Positions 1-8,456 are shown, counted from the first letter of the stretch. The stretch is 40,094 nt of DNA from JAXHUA01 sp034189695 (GCA_034189695.1 JAXHUA010000185.1:1-40094), one strand, 5' to 3'. Notes: a model not told the origin generated them from the letters alone. Translations and numbers: made by a program.

Positions 1-128
1 GTCTCCCTGTGACTCATCACGGGGGGGCCTCAGAACCGACCCGGTGCGCGATGGTGAGTACGAGTGGGCCAGGATATGGTCGTCGGGAGCACCAGGCGCG
101 AGGAAAGCCAAATAAGGAGGGTGGAGAA

Positions 129-842
129 TTGGCCAGAGATATGACGGTTGCTCTAGCTGGGAACCCCAACTCGGGCAAGACTACGGTATTCAACAATCTG
201 ACCGGGGCCAGGCAGCACGTGGGCAACTGGCCCGGGGTCACAGTGGAGAAGAAGGAGGGGAGTTGCAGTCACAGTGGCTACAACATAAGTGTCGTCGACC
301 TTCCCGGTGTCTACAGCCTGACTGCCTATTCCCTGGACGAGGTCATTGCCAGGGACTTCATTATGGACGAGAAACCGGATGTGGTGGTTGACATCGTCGA
401 TGCCTCGAATCTGGAACGCAATCTCTATCTTGCGGTGCAACTGTTGGAAACGGGGGTGATGTTAATTGTAGCCCTCAACATGATGGACATGGCGGAGTCC
501 AGGAAATACCAGATCGACGCCAAAGAGTTGTCTCGTCTGGTGGGAGCCCCGGTGGTGCCGATGGTGGCCAATCGCAACAGGGGGACGGCAGAGCTTCTGG
601 AGACCATTGTCGATGTTGCTGAGGGCAAGGTCGAGGTCCCCGGGCTGCGGCTGGACTATGGTCGCGAGGTGGAGCGGGAGTTGGAAAAGCTGGAGCGAAT
701 CATCAAGGACAATCCCCTTGCTCGCCAATATTCCCCGAGGTGGCTGGCGATTAAGCTCCTGGAGGAGGATGAGGAGATAATCAGGAGATTCAAGGAGGTG
801 AAGAGTGGACAACGAAGCATTGCTGTCGGCCGGAAACGGTGA
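129..842 (+). CDS. feoB: FeoB N-terminal part: GTPase and GDI domains of the ferrous iron transporter
   Basis: Cytosolic G-protein part of the Fe(II) transporter FeoB, 237 aa. G1 motif GNPNSGKT is at residues 11-18, G3 DLPG at 57-60 and G4 NMMD at 117-120; the remainder resembles the helical GDI domain. The TTG start is chosen because AAGGAGG lies just upstream and the conserved domain begins immediately after; the frame stays open further upstream but is not FeoB-like. A normal FeoB continues into membrane helices. Here the frame stops at 840-842 and the membrane part continues in another frame, overlapping by 38 nt. This is either a natural two-subunit FeoB or a frameshift. No FeoA is seen in the 128 bases upstream. 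Confidence 0.88.
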   Translation: MARDMTVALAGNPNSGKTTVFNNLTGARQHVGNWPGVTVEKKEGSCSHSGYNISVVDLPGVYSLTAYSLDEVIARDFIMDEKPDVVVDIVDASNLERNLYLAVQLLETGVMLIVALNMMDMAESRKYQIDAKELSRLVGAPVVPMVANRNRGTAELLETIVDVAEGKVEVPGLRLDYGREVERELEKLERIIKDNPLARQYSPRWLAIKLLEEDEEIIRRFKEVKSGQRSIAVGRKR

Positions 843-2148
843 TGAGAGCCTGAGCCGCGCCTGGCGAAACAGCCTCTCACATCTAAAGAGCGTCTACCGG
901 GACGAGGCCGAAACGGTGGTCGCTGATGCCAGGTACGGCTTCATCAGTGGACTGGTGCGGGATGTCCTCAAGAAGCCTGCTATCGAGAGGCTGACGCTGT
1001 CCGACAAGATCGACAAGGTGGTGCTCAACAGGTGGCTGGGCATCCCCCTGTTCCTGGCGATACTCTACGGGGTGTTTCAGCTCACCTTCGTGGTATCGGC
1101 CCCATTCATGGACTGGATTGACGAGGGATTTGGCTGGCTGGCTGGTCTTGCGGCGGGCATATCACCAGCGTGGTTAGGCTCTCTGCTCGCCGATGGTATT
1201 ATCGGTGGGGTGGGGGCGGTGCTGGTCTTCGTGCCGGTGATATTCCTTCTCTTCATCGCCCTGTCGATACTCGAAGACAGCGGCTATTTGGCTCGCGCCG
1301 CTTTTGTTATGGACCGGCTGATGCACAAGATCGGACTTCACGGCAGGTCCTTCGTGCCACTGATGCTGGGCTTTGGCTGCAACGTCCCGGCCATCATGGC
1401 CACCAGAACCATTGAGAACCCTAAGGACAGGCTGGTCACTATCCTGGTTAACCCCATGATGTCCTGCGGGGCCCGCCTGCCGATCTACGTGCTGTTTGCG
1501 GCCGCCTTCTTCACCGCTCACCAGGGGCTGGTGGTCTTCTCCATGTACGCCATCGGGATTGTCCTCGCCATCTTGCTGGCGTGGCTATTCCGCAAGAGAC
1601 TGGTACGCGGCGAGAGCGGCCACTTCGTTATGGAGCTTCCTCCTTACCGCCTTCCCACGGTCACTGGAGTGCTGGTGCACATGTGGGAGAGGGGAAGAGT
1701 GTTTCTCCTCAGAGCTGGAACCATCATATTCAGCATAGTGGTGCTCATCTGGCTCTTGGACTACGTTGGCGCCCTGGAGCCTATAGGAAGGGCGATCGCA
1801 CCCATATTCAGTCCCGCCGGCTTCGGCCAGTGGCAAGCCGCGGTAACCCTGATCTTCGGCATCCTGGCCAAAGAGGTAGTGGTAGGCACATTTGGCGTCC
1901 TGTTCACCGGCGTTGAAGAGCTTGGGGGGCTGGGGAATGTCATCGGCTTCGAGTTGGGCTGGACACCCCTTGTCGCCTTTGCCTTCATGGCGATGTCCCT
2001 GATATACGTCCCATGTATGGCGGTTATCGCCATTGTCAGACGGGAGACCAACTCCTGGAGGTGGACTGGCTTCGTTGTCGGCTACACCCTTGTCCTGGGC
2101 TGGATAGTGGCGACGCTTATCTATCAGATTGGCCGGCTCTTCGTCTGA
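805..2148 (+). CDS. feoB: FeoB C-terminal part: membrane permease domain
   Basis: Membrane channel half of the ferrous iron transporter, 447 aa. The first 60 or so residues continue the GDI/linker region (ADARYGFISGL is the usual FeoB segment before the first helix), then many hydrophobic helices follow. Both gate motifs are visible: GCNVPA at residues 191-196 and SCGARLP at 220-226. The GTG start is preceded by AAGGAGG at 792-798 with a 6-nt spacer, an excellent ribosome binding site inside the 3' end of the GTPase frame, so coupled translation is plausible. Together the two pieces make one complete FeoB. A one-base indel near 796-804 would also restore a single frame. Confidence 0.88.
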   Translation: MDNEALLSAGNGDESLSRAWRNSLSHLKSVYRDEAETVVADARYGFISGLVRDVLKKPAIERLTLSDKIDKVVLNRWLGIPLFLAILYGVFQLTFVVSAPFMDWIDEGFGWLAGLAAGISPAWLGSLLADGIIGGVGAVLVFVPVIFLLFIALSILEDSGYLARAAFVMDRLMHKIGLHGRSFVPLMLGFGCNVPAIMATRTIENPKDRLVTILVNPMMSCGARLPIYVLFAAAFFTAHQGLVVFSMYAIGIVLAILLAWLFRKRLVRGESGHFVMELPPYRLPTVTGVLVHMWERGRVFLLRAGTIIFSIVVLIWLLDYVGALEPIGRAIAPIFSPAGFGQWQAAVTLIFGILAKEVVVGTFGVLFTGVEELGGLGNVIGFELGWTPLVAFAFMAMSLIYVPCMAVIAIVRRETNSWRWTGFVVGYTLVLGWIVATLIYQIGRLFV

Positions 2149-2217
2149 TAGCCGGAAAAGAACCGAGCCAGGTGGGAGCCTGTCTCCTGCCTGGCCATGG
2201 GATAAGGAGGCAATAAC

Positions 2218-3054
2218 ATGAGTAGGCTCAACTTACGTGGAATCCCCAGAGCAAAGGGTTTCAGCCTGGCTCTGATGCTCAGTGCGGCAATCGCAATGGC
2301 TGCTGCATCTCTTCTCGCCGTGCCGGCCTATGCTCATGCGCCATCTGGCGCCAGTGGCTCGGTTGAGGAAACCGATTTGATGCCCATCTGGATCTTCGAT
2401 GAGGACGGCGAGCTATACAAGTTCGTCGTGGAGGAGGACGACCTTGTGGGCTATGGCAGAGGGATGAAGCGGATCGAGATCGAGGTCGATGGCGACACTG
2501 TTCCCGACGGGAGCCTGTGCGTCTGCGAGGTTCTCACCTTCAGGGTATTGCAGTTGGCGTTCTCCCAGCTCTGGCCCGAGGATGTGCCTGACATGGCGAG
2601 TTTCGCTGTCAGATATGGCCACCCCAGCAAGGGCAGCAAGGCTACCTTTGAGTATGTTACCCGGGCTTTCACCCGAGGGGCAGCCGAGCTTGAACTGGCT
2701 GAGGGGGTGACGAGTAAAGACTTTGATCTGGAGGTCTTCTGGTACGAATTCACCAACACGGAAACCGGCGAGACCTTTGAGACTCATGTCCTTGAGGGGG
2801 TCTTTCCTGACGGCTTCTTCGACCTGCGGACGAAGGTGAAGGCCGAAACCGCAACGGAAGCTGAGGAAGCCGTTTTTTCGCAGCAGTGGGAGGAGGTCAG
2901 GGATAAGTTCCTGACAATGGGGTCGGACGAGCTGTTCGATGTTGAGGAAGAGGAAGCGGAATCGCCTCCATACTGGCCAATAGCATTCTCCCTCGGGCTT
3001 ACGGCTGTATTACTCGGAACTATTGTCGTCTCAGTGTCGGGACGAAGGAAGTAG
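2218..3054 (+). CDS. Secreted, C-terminally membrane-anchored acidic protein of the feo operon
   Basis: 278 aa. The N-terminal signal peptide is a basic start, a hydrophobic stretch and AYA before about residue 41. A long Asp/Glu-rich extracytoplasmic domain follows, then one transmembrane helix near residues 252-272 with a basic tail RRK. A CVC motif sits near residue 101 and a GHPSKG motif near 145. The layout around these (short Cys segment, then a His-containing loop) faintly recalls FmdE-like proteins, but I would not assign that family. AAGGAGG precedes the ATG. Its place between feoB and the feoC-like gene suggests a role in surface iron handling (inference). Acidic residues could bind metal. 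Confidence 0.75.
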   Translation: MSRLNLRGIPRAKGFSLALMLSAAIAMAAASLLAVPAYAHAPSGASGSVEETDLMPIWIFDEDGELYKFVVEEDDLVGYGRGMKRIEIEVDGDTVPDGSLCVCEVLTFRVLQLAFSQLWPEDVPDMASFAVRYGHPSKGSKATFEYVTRAFTRGAAELELAEGVTSKDFDLEVFWYEFTNTETGETFETHVLEGVFPDGFFDLRTKVKAETATEAEEAVFSQQWEEVRDKFLTMGSDELFDVEEEEAESPPYWPIAFSLGLTAVLLGTIVVSVSGRRK

Positions 3055-3078
3055 CGCATCCCGAGAGGGGGTCAGGCG

Positions 3079-3324
3079 ATGCTTTCGAGAGTGCTGAAGG
3101 AGCTTGAGGGGGCCGGAGGGCCGCTAGACCTCAGTGAGATGAGCCGACGTCTGGAAGTGGAGCGAAGCGCCTTGGATGGGATGCTCCAGTTGCTTGTACG
3201 TAGGGGGCGACTGCGTGAGATTGGTCCTGTTGCACCGACTTGCGAGCATTGCTCCAGTCGCTTGAGTTGCGCCCGAGTTCAGGATGGCGGTGCACTCGGC
3301 AAGGTGTATGAGCTAGTTGACTAG
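3079..3324 (+). CDS. feoC: FeoC-like winged-helix Fe-S regulator
   Basis: Small protein of 81 aa. The N-terminal half reads as a winged helix (LDLSEMSRRLEVERSALDGMLQLLVRRGRL), and the second half has the Cys cluster C-x2-C-x5-C. This is the layout of FeoC/FeoC-like transcriptional regulators, which carry a [4Fe-4S] cluster and bind or protect FeoB. It lies 24 nt after the secreted protein gene in the same operon as feoB, which supports the call. Length matches the family (about 75-90 aa). The DNA-binding role is known for the family and inferred here. Confidence 0.72.
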   Translation: MLSRVLKELEGAGGPLDLSEMSRRLEVERSALDGMLQLLVRRGRLREIGPVAPTCEHCSSRLSCARVQDGGALGKVYELVD

Positions 3325-3332
3325 CCTCTAAC

Positions 3333-3395
3333 GGCTTAGGTGCTTATCCCCGGTAAGCCGAGACGCGTGGGGGAACCGCACAAGCAGGCTCCCCA
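3333..3395 (+). promoter_or_regulatory. Two stem-loops between feoC and zupT
   Basis: The 86-base spacer holds GGCTTA (3333-3338) paired with TAAGCC (3354-3359), and TGGGG (3368-3372) paired with CCCCA (3391-3395). The second ends 15 bases before the zupT ATG. There is no U-run, so these do not look like an intrinsic terminator. They may be a processing site or a metal-responsive leader. No known riboswitch consensus is recognised. Confidence 0.4.
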
Positions 3396-3410
3396 TCACT
3401 TTGTAGGATC

Positions 3411-4244
3411 ATGCAGATTAACGTACCTTTTGCGCTACTGTTGACCACCCTGGCAGGGCTGTCAACAGGAATTGGCAGTGGCATTGCGTATTTCATACGC
3501 ACGCCCAAGTACTCCTACCTGGCGGTAATGCTGGGCTTCTCTGCCGGGGTGATGGTCTATATCTCATTTGTCGAACTGCTGAAGACCGCCGTCGAGCAGG
3601 TAGGCTTCGCCACCGCCAATTTGGGCTTTTTCGTCGGCATAGCCTTCATTGCCGTTGTAGATACGCTTGTTCCTCATGAATACGAGGAGGAACGACGTGA
3701 CAGGGTACAATCCTCAGTCGCCAGCCGAGAGCATCTAGGTCAAGGAAGGGGAACGATTCCGCCTGCCTCATCCACCGGAGGCAGGTCCTCGGTCCTCATG
3801 CGGGCCGGCGTTCTCACTGCTCTGGGAATCGCCATACACAATTTCCCTGAAGGACTGGTCACCTTCAGCAGTGCAGCTACCGGGGACGTAGCTCTTGGGC
3901 TCGCAGTCGCCGTTGCTATTGCCATCCACAACATCCCAGAGGGCATGGCCGTGTCCGTGCCCATATACTATGCCACCGGCAGCAGGCGACGGGCCTTCCT
4001 GTACTCCTTCTCATCGGGACTGGCTGAGCCTTTGGGGGCGCTCATCGGCTATGCAGTCCTGCTTCCCTTCCTGACGCCAACCGTGCTCTCAACGCTCCTT
4101 GCCTTCGTGGCCGGTGTCATGGTCTACATCAGCCTGGTGGAGCTGCTGCCCCTGGCACATAGATACGGCAAGGAGCACCTTGTGGTCATAGGCATGGGAG
4201 CAGGTATGCTGGTTATGGCGGCCAGCCTGTTTCTGCTGAACTAG
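3411..4244 (+). CDS. zupT: ZIP family divalent metal transporter (ZupT type)
   Basis: 277 aa polytopic membrane protein that imports Zn(II), and in this family often Fe(II) and Mn(II). The two signature metal-site helices are present: HNFPEG at residues 143-148 and HNIPEG at 173-178. A hydrophilic, charged loop lies at about 88-128 between helices 3 and 4, as usual for ZIP proteins. Length matches ZupT (about 260-280 aa). It follows the feo genes on the same strand, so the cluster looks like a divalent-metal uptake operon. The ribosome binding site is weak (TAGGAT), so translation may depend on the stem-loops just upstream. Confidence 0.92.
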   Translation: MQINVPFALLLTTLAGLSTGIGSGIAYFIRTPKYSYLAVMLGFSAGVMVYISFVELLKTAVEQVGFATANLGFFVGIAFIAVVDTLVPHEYEEERRDRVQSSVASREHLGQGRGTIPPASSTGGRSSVLMRAGVLTALGIAIHNFPEGLVTFSSAATGDVALGLAVAVAIAIHNIPEGMAVSVPIYYATGSRRRAFLYSFSSGLAEPLGALIGYAVLLPFLTPTVLSTLLAFVAGVMVYISLVELLPLAHRYGKEHLVVIGMGAGMLVMAASLFLLN

Positions 4245-4266
4245 GTCTCTGAGGCGAGAGCGGCAT

Positions 4267-4296
4267 TTGCGCTTCAGGTTGTTGCAATACTATAAT
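4267..4296 (+). promoter_or_regulatory. Sigma-70-type promoter for the gamma-carbonic-anhydrase-like gene
   Basis: -10 TATAAT at 4291-4296 is a perfect consensus; -35 TTGCGC at 4267-4272 is weak; the spacer is 18. Transcription would start near 4303, leaving about 118 nt of leader before the TTG start at 4421. Confidence 0.5.
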
Positions 4297-4420
4297 TACA
4301 GTTGCCTTTGGTTGATTCGCGCACTGTGCCAGGTCTCGATGATGGTGTGTGCCGACGGTAAGGTGCCGCTTCTGAGACTTGGAGGGGGTTGGACAGAATC
4401 TAGTGCGCAGGAGGCTCCGT

Positions 4421-4930
4421 TTGTACGTTGTGACCTTCAACGGCAAGACTCCAAAGGTGGCCGGGTCGGCCCTCGTGGCTGACACCGCATATCTCATCGG
4501 CGATGTCGAGGTGGGCGAGAACAGCAGCATCTGGCCTGGAGCGGTGATTAGAGGTGACATGGCGCCGATACGAGTCGGCGACAACTGCCACATCGAGGAG
4601 AACGTGGTGCTGCATGGCCCGGCGAGGATCGGCGACAACTCAATGGTGGGCCACAACTGCGTTGTGGAAGGCACCATCGGCTGCAAGACCCTGGTGGCCA
4701 ACGGGGCGACAGTCCTCTTCGACGCCCACATCGGCGACCTCTGCCTGGTGGCTGCCAAGGCCCTCGTTCTGGAGAACATGAGGGTGCCCGACTGCTCGTT
4801 CATCGCCGGCGTGCCGGCTTCGATACGGGGCGAGGTCACAGAGAACCACATCGAAATGATTACCTACTACTGGTCCTACTACGTCGACCTGGTTGTGGAA
4901 TACAAGAAGCAGGGAATCTGGAAGAGATAG
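4421..4930 (+). CDS. Gamma-carbonic-anhydrase-like hexapeptide-repeat protein
   Basis: 169 aa left-handed beta-helix protein with hexapeptide repeats (IGDVEVG, IWPGAVIRGD, IRVGDN, IGDNSMVG and so on) and a C-terminal helix, the usual trimeric gamma-CA/YrdA/PaaY layout. The TTG start at 4421 is chosen for GCAGGAGG 7 nt upstream; the open frame reaches back to 4379 but that part is not family-like. The first two metal-ligand histidines are expected at H65 (VLHG) and H78 (VGHN). Five residues after H78, where LHG normally supplies the third zinc His, the sequence reads VEG, so E83 replaces it. Carbonic anhydrase activity is therefore uncertain. Confidence 0.85.
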   Translation: MYVVTFNGKTPKVAGSALVADTAYLIGDVEVGENSSIWPGAVIRGDMAPIRVGDNCHIEENVVLHGPARIGDNSMVGHNCVVEGTIGCKTLVANGATVLFDAHIGDLCLVAAKALVLENMRVPDCSFIAGVPASIRGEVTENHIEMITYYWSYYVDLVVEYKKQGIWKR

Positions 4931-5166
4931 CGCACGGGCGAGACACCGAGCGAGATACTGCTCCCGTCCGCCTCTTAGACGTTCCGCACTATTACGTCGC
5001 TCCCGCTCTAGACATGGCGGCTCCGCATTGCCTTCATCCACCTCCTGACTCAGCGTCTATGGCTATCGGCTCACGGCCGGCGGGCCGTGCTTGTGGGGGC
5101 TTCGACAGTCTGCTTGCAGCGCCGCATGAAAGGTGCCATCATTGTGGCACGGGAGGGCGCCAGGAG

Positions 5167-5970
5167 ATGGAGATACCGACTGCCAGATGGAATGCGGTAA
5201 TCCCGCGCCGGAGGTCGCGGCGCAGGTTCGACTCGTCTGAGCTGGCGTCTCGTGTGCTGACGGAGCTTGAGGCCGTGTGTCGTGAGTTCCAGCCCTTCCC
5301 TGGGGCACGGTCGGTGCTGGTGACGCACTCGGCCGACAGGGTGCTGCGTGGGGTCGTCGGCAGCTACGGCAAGGTCACCGGTGCGCCAGCGTTTGTCGCC
5401 TTCGTCGGCGACACAAGCGACCCGCGCATGAACGAGAAGGTGGGCTACACCGGGGAGGGCATCATCCTGGAGGCGACGGCCATGGGCCTGGACACCTGCT
5501 GGGTCGGCGGCTTCTTCCGGCCCCGGGTGGCGGCGTCGCTCGTTGGTGTGGCGGGGGACGAGCGGGTCATGGCCGTCACGCCCGTCGGCCACGCCCTGGC
5601 GAGCGTCACGGCGCAGGAGAAGGCCATGACCGGCTTCGGTCGAACACACCGGCGCAAGAGCCTGCCGGAGCTGGTTGCCGGGCTGGGTCGGGGCGAGTGG
5701 CCGTCGTGGATGGAGCCGGCGCTGGACGCTGCCCGGCTGGCGCCCTCGGCGGTGAACAGGCAGCCGTGGCGCTTTCGTGTCGACGCGCAGGGCGTTACTG
5801 TCTCGGTGGACAGCCCCCGGTTCGCCCTCGGCATATCGAAGCGGCTGGACTGCGGCATCGCCATGCTGCACCTGGAGGTGGCCGCGCTGGCCCGTGGCGT
5901 GCACGGCGAGTGGGAGCTCCTTCAACCCCCTGACGTGGCCAGGTTCACGGTCGGCTGTGGGGAGACCTGA
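5167..5970 (+). CDS. Nitroreductase-family protein (TM1586 type)
   Basis: 267 aa predicted FMN-dependent oxidoreductase of the TM1586-like nitroreductase family, in which two half-domains build one flavin site. Visible are the N-terminal RRRSRRRF segment that opens such proteins, a central GEGIILEATAMGLDTCWVGGF helix typical of nitroreductases, and a second-half LAPSAVNRQPW motif, the FMN phosphate-contact signature. The ATG at 5167 follows GGGAGG (5150-5155); the frame is open back to 5014 but shows no further family sequence. The substrate is unknown. The 236 bases upstream (4931-5166) hold nothing I recognise. Confidence 0.8.
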   Translation: MEIPTARWNAVIPRRRSRRRFDSSELASRVLTELEAVCREFQPFPGARSVLVTHSADRVLRGVVGSYGKVTGAPAFVAFVGDTSDPRMNEKVGYTGEGIILEATAMGLDTCWVGGFFRPRVAASLVGVAGDERVMAVTPVGHALASVTAQEKAMTGFGRTHRRKSLPELVAGLGRGEWPSWMEPALDAARLAPSAVNRQPWRFRVDAQGVTVSVDSPRFALGISKRLDCGIAMLHLEVAALARGVHGEWELLQPPDVARFTVGCGET

Positions 5971-6079
5971 GCCCCTTGCTGGTATCTGCACTTCGTCTGC
6001 CGCTGGCGAGCAGTTGCCGTGCCGGCATGCCCCGATTTCCCCTTCTTCGACATCGAAGCCGCCGTGCATCCTCGTGAGA

Positions 6080-6088
6080 TGATACAAT
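6080..6088 (+). promoter_or_regulatory. Extended -10 promoter for the alcohol dehydrogenase gene
   Basis: TG at 6080-6081, one base, then TACAAT at 6083-6088 form an extended -10. No good -35 is visible. The start would be near 6095, about 23 nt before the ATG at 6118. Confidence 0.45.
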
Positions 6089-6117
6089 AGGGCAACGACA
6101 AGTGAGGGGAGAATGGC

Positions 6118-7146
6118 ATGCGTGTTGCGATGTGGTACAACAACCGGGACGTGCGGGTGGAGGAGATGCCGGTTCCCGCTATCGGGCCGGGCGAGATGCT
6201 GGTCAGGATAGTCGCCAGTGGCATCTGCGGCAGCGACGTGATGGAGTGGTACCGCCTCCACCGGGCGCCGCTGGTGCTGGGCCACGAGATCGCCGGCGAG
6301 GTGGTCGAGGTGGGGGATGGGGTGGACAGATACCGGGTCGGCGACCGAGTCACCGTGGCGCACCATGTCCCGTGCAACACCTGCCACTACTGCCTCAGCG
6401 GCCACCATAGTGTGTGCGACACGCTGCGCAGCACCAACTTCGACCCGGGCGGCTTCGCCGAGTACGTACGCGTGCCGGCGATCAACGTCGACCGCGGCGT
6501 GTTCGTGCTGCCCGAAGGGGTGTCCTGCGAGGAGGGGTCGTTCACCGAGCCGCTGGCATGCGTTGTGCGCGGTCAGAGGCTGGCGCACCTCGCGCCGGGC
6601 CAGAGCGTGCTCGTGGTCGGCAGTGGCATGACCGGCCTGCTTCACGTGGCGCTGGCGCGCGCCCTCGGGGCGGGGCGCGTCATCGCCATGGACACCATCG
6701 CCTACCGGCTGGAGCAGGCGAAGCGGTTCGGCGCCGAAGCTGTGATCGACTCCGAGAACGATGTACCGGCCCGGGTGCGAGAACTCAACGGCGGCCGCCT
6801 GGCCGATCTGGTGGTGCTGTGCCGTGGCGCGTGGCTGGAGCAGGCCCTGCTGTCCGTTGAACGCGGCGGCACGGTCCTTGTCTTCGGCGCGACGCGCGAG
6901 GGCGTCACCATCCCCGTGCCGGTGAACGAGCTCTTCTGGCGTACCGAGGTGACCATCACCAGCGCCTACGCCGGCCCTCCCGAGGACTCGGAGACGGCGC
7001 TGGAGCTTATCCGCGCCCGGCGGGTGCCCGTGGCCGACATGATCACCCACCGGCTGGGCCTGGAGGAGACCGGCCTCGGCTTTGAGATGGTGAGCCACCC
7101 CACGGAGCACGATTCCATCAAGGTCATCATCGAGCCGCAGCGGTAG
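6118..7146 (+). CDS. Zinc-dependent medium-chain alcohol dehydrogenase
   Basis: 342 aa NAD(P)-dependent dehydrogenase of the zinc MDR superfamily, sorbitol/threonine dehydrogenase-like subgroup. The catalytic zinc site is visible as SGICGSDV with the Cys near residue 38, and as GHEIAGEV. The structural zinc site is the Cys cluster PCNTCHYCLSGHHSVC near residues 85-100. The Rossmann fold reads VVGSGMTGLLHVALARALGA. Length is normal. GGGGAGA precedes the ATG. The substrate cannot be told from sequence; neither neighbour points to a pathway. Confidence 0.88.
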   Translation: MRVAMWYNNRDVRVEEMPVPAIGPGEMLVRIVASGICGSDVMEWYRLHRAPLVLGHEIAGEVVEVGDGVDRYRVGDRVTVAHHVPCNTCHYCLSGHHSVCDTLRSTNFDPGGFAEYVRVPAINVDRGVFVLPEGVSCEEGSFTEPLACVVRGQRLAHLAPGQSVLVVGSGMTGLLHVALARALGAGRVIAMDTIAYRLEQAKRFGAEAVIDSENDVPARVRELNGGRLADLVVLCRGAWLEQALLSVERGGTVLVFGATREGVTIPVPVNELFWRTEVTITSAYAGPPEDSETALELIRARRVPVADMITHRLGLEETGLGFEMVSHPTEHDSIKVIIEPQR

Positions 7147-7317
7147 GTGGTCGGCGCGCTGCGATAGTGCCTTGGAGACCGACAGAGGAAACGCCCTTTG
7201 CTTAGGACGTCTCCTCAGATTCTCCGTTGCGAATCACACAGGCCTCATGCGCCTAGGCACCGGAAGCTTCGCCGCGCAATGCGGCGGCAGAACCGCTTGG
7301 CTTCGATGCGGGCAGTG

Positions 7318-8310
7318 CTACACGTTGGCCTGGTGTCGTCTCCTGCTCCAAACGATGAGGGAAGAGGCTGCCAGCACGAGCAACGCTACCGCCGCCAGTA
7401 TCCACGGCATTACGAGCGTCAGCTTGTCAGTGGGGATTCCGGTTCCCCCCACCGATGGGGCCTCTTCCTTGTCCTGCGACAGGCCGAAGATGTTCCCCGC
7501 AAGGTCTCCGCTTAGGTCGTAGACGATGGCGCTGCCGCCGCCAGTGATGTTTACTCCATAGAGGTACCGTGCAGCCCACGACCCGGCGTAGGCGGTGCCG
7601 TCACTGGTGTAGGCGAAACCACCCTGCCACTGGATGTTGGACTGGGAGACCACAAGGGAGCTGCCAGGGCTGGCCAGGTTCAACTCGATCATCTCGCTGC
7701 CCGCGTCGGCCCAGAACCCGGCGTACCACTTGCCGCTTTGTGGGTCCTTGTCCAGATCTCCGTCGGAGCACATGCTGGCGGCGCCCGAAGCGTCGATATT
7801 GCCGAGGCTTGTGATGCTGCTCAGGTTGCCCGAGCCGTCAAGCGCGATGCGGAGCAGCCTGGGATTGGCAGTGCCCCAAGCGAGGCATACGCCGCCACCC
7901 TCGATGGCGAGCAGGCTTGAGTCGCTCTCGGCGCACAGCGCATTCACATGGTGGAAGCCGGCGTTGCTGAACGCGTCCGCAACAGTCGTCATGACGGCGC
8001 CCGTGTTGGGGTCAAGCCGGAACAAATCGGTGAAGTTGTGATCAGTTGACGTCCTGCCTACGGCGTAGACCTTGCCGTCAGGCGTTACTGCGATGTCCGA
8101 GTACAGTGGATTGGACGGGTCGTCGTTGACCATCGTCACCACGCCGGTGGAGGTGTCCACTTTGAACACCTCGCTGTACTCGTTGTCCGTGCCGAAACTG
8201 ACGCCGGTAACGCCCCAAAGCACGTAACCCGAGTCTGCGGCCACCGTGGGTACCACCGCGAATGACGCCGCCAGCGCGACGACCAGTGTCGCGATCAACA
8301 GTCTCTTCAT
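7318..8310 (-). CDS. Secreted, membrane-anchored surface protein of propeller-like repeats
   Basis: 330 aa. The N-terminal signal peptide (MKRLLIATLVVALAASF, cleavage likely after VPTVAA) is followed by a Gly/Asp/Thr-rich ectodomain with repeated DxxTG, TPDGKVYAVG and TSDGTAYAGS units, as seen in beta-propeller or YVTN/NHL-like proteins. The C-terminal helix near 300-322 with basic tail WSRRRH is a stop-transfer anchor. The start at 8310 is preferred over the in-frame ATG at 8334 because AAAGGAGA lies upstream and the signal peptide starts here. Function unknown; an ordered ligand-binding or adhesive surface role is possible. Its message carries an unusually long structured leader. Confidence 0.8.
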   Translation of the reverse strand: MKRLLIATLVVALAASFAVVPTVAADSGYVLWGVTGVSFGTDNEYSEVFKVDTSTGVVTMVNDDPSNPLYSDIAVTPDGKVYAVGRTSTDHNFTDLFRLDPNTGAVMTTVADAFSNAGFHHVNALCAESDSSLLAIEGGGVCLAWGTANPRLLRIALDGSGNLSSITSLGNIDASGAASMCSDGDLDKDPQSGKWYAGFWADAGSEMIELNLASPGSSLVVSQSNIQWQGGFAYTSDGTAYAGSWAARYLYGVNITGGGSAIVYDLSGDLAGNIFGLSQDKEEAPSVGGTGIPTDKLTLVMPWILAAVALLVLAASSLIVWSRRRHQANV

Positions 8311-8375
8311 TGCGCATTCTCCTTTCATCTTCACACTGCATTTGCCGCATTCTGCGGTGAACTGCTGCGAATTCA

Positions 8376-8442
8376 GGTCCGACGCTCATCTTCTCCCGTG
8401 CTGCTCGTTTCTGGAGACCCGTGCGACACGGGCCGTCGGACC
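8376..8442 (-). promoter_or_regulatory. Second stem-loop domain of the surface-protein leader
   Basis: GGTCCGAC (8376-8383) pairs perfectly with GTCGGACC (8435-8442). Inside, CCCGTG (8418-8423) pairs with CACGGG (8427-8432) over a 3-base loop. The domain lies between the intrinsic terminator and the start codon, so it would form only in read-through transcripts. Confidence 0.5.
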
Positions 8443-8456
8443 GGCCTCACTACTGC

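Noticed and set aside
1..128. FeoA coding sequence upstream of feoB
   Set aside because: No SH3-like FeoA segment is readable; a frame ending at base 12 is too short to judge.
5071..7110. 679-codon open frame on the minus strand
   Set aside because: It lies opposite the nitroreductase and zinc dehydrogenase, both with clear motifs. Its own translation is His/Arg/Gly-rich without any domain, typical of antisense frames in GC-rich DNA.
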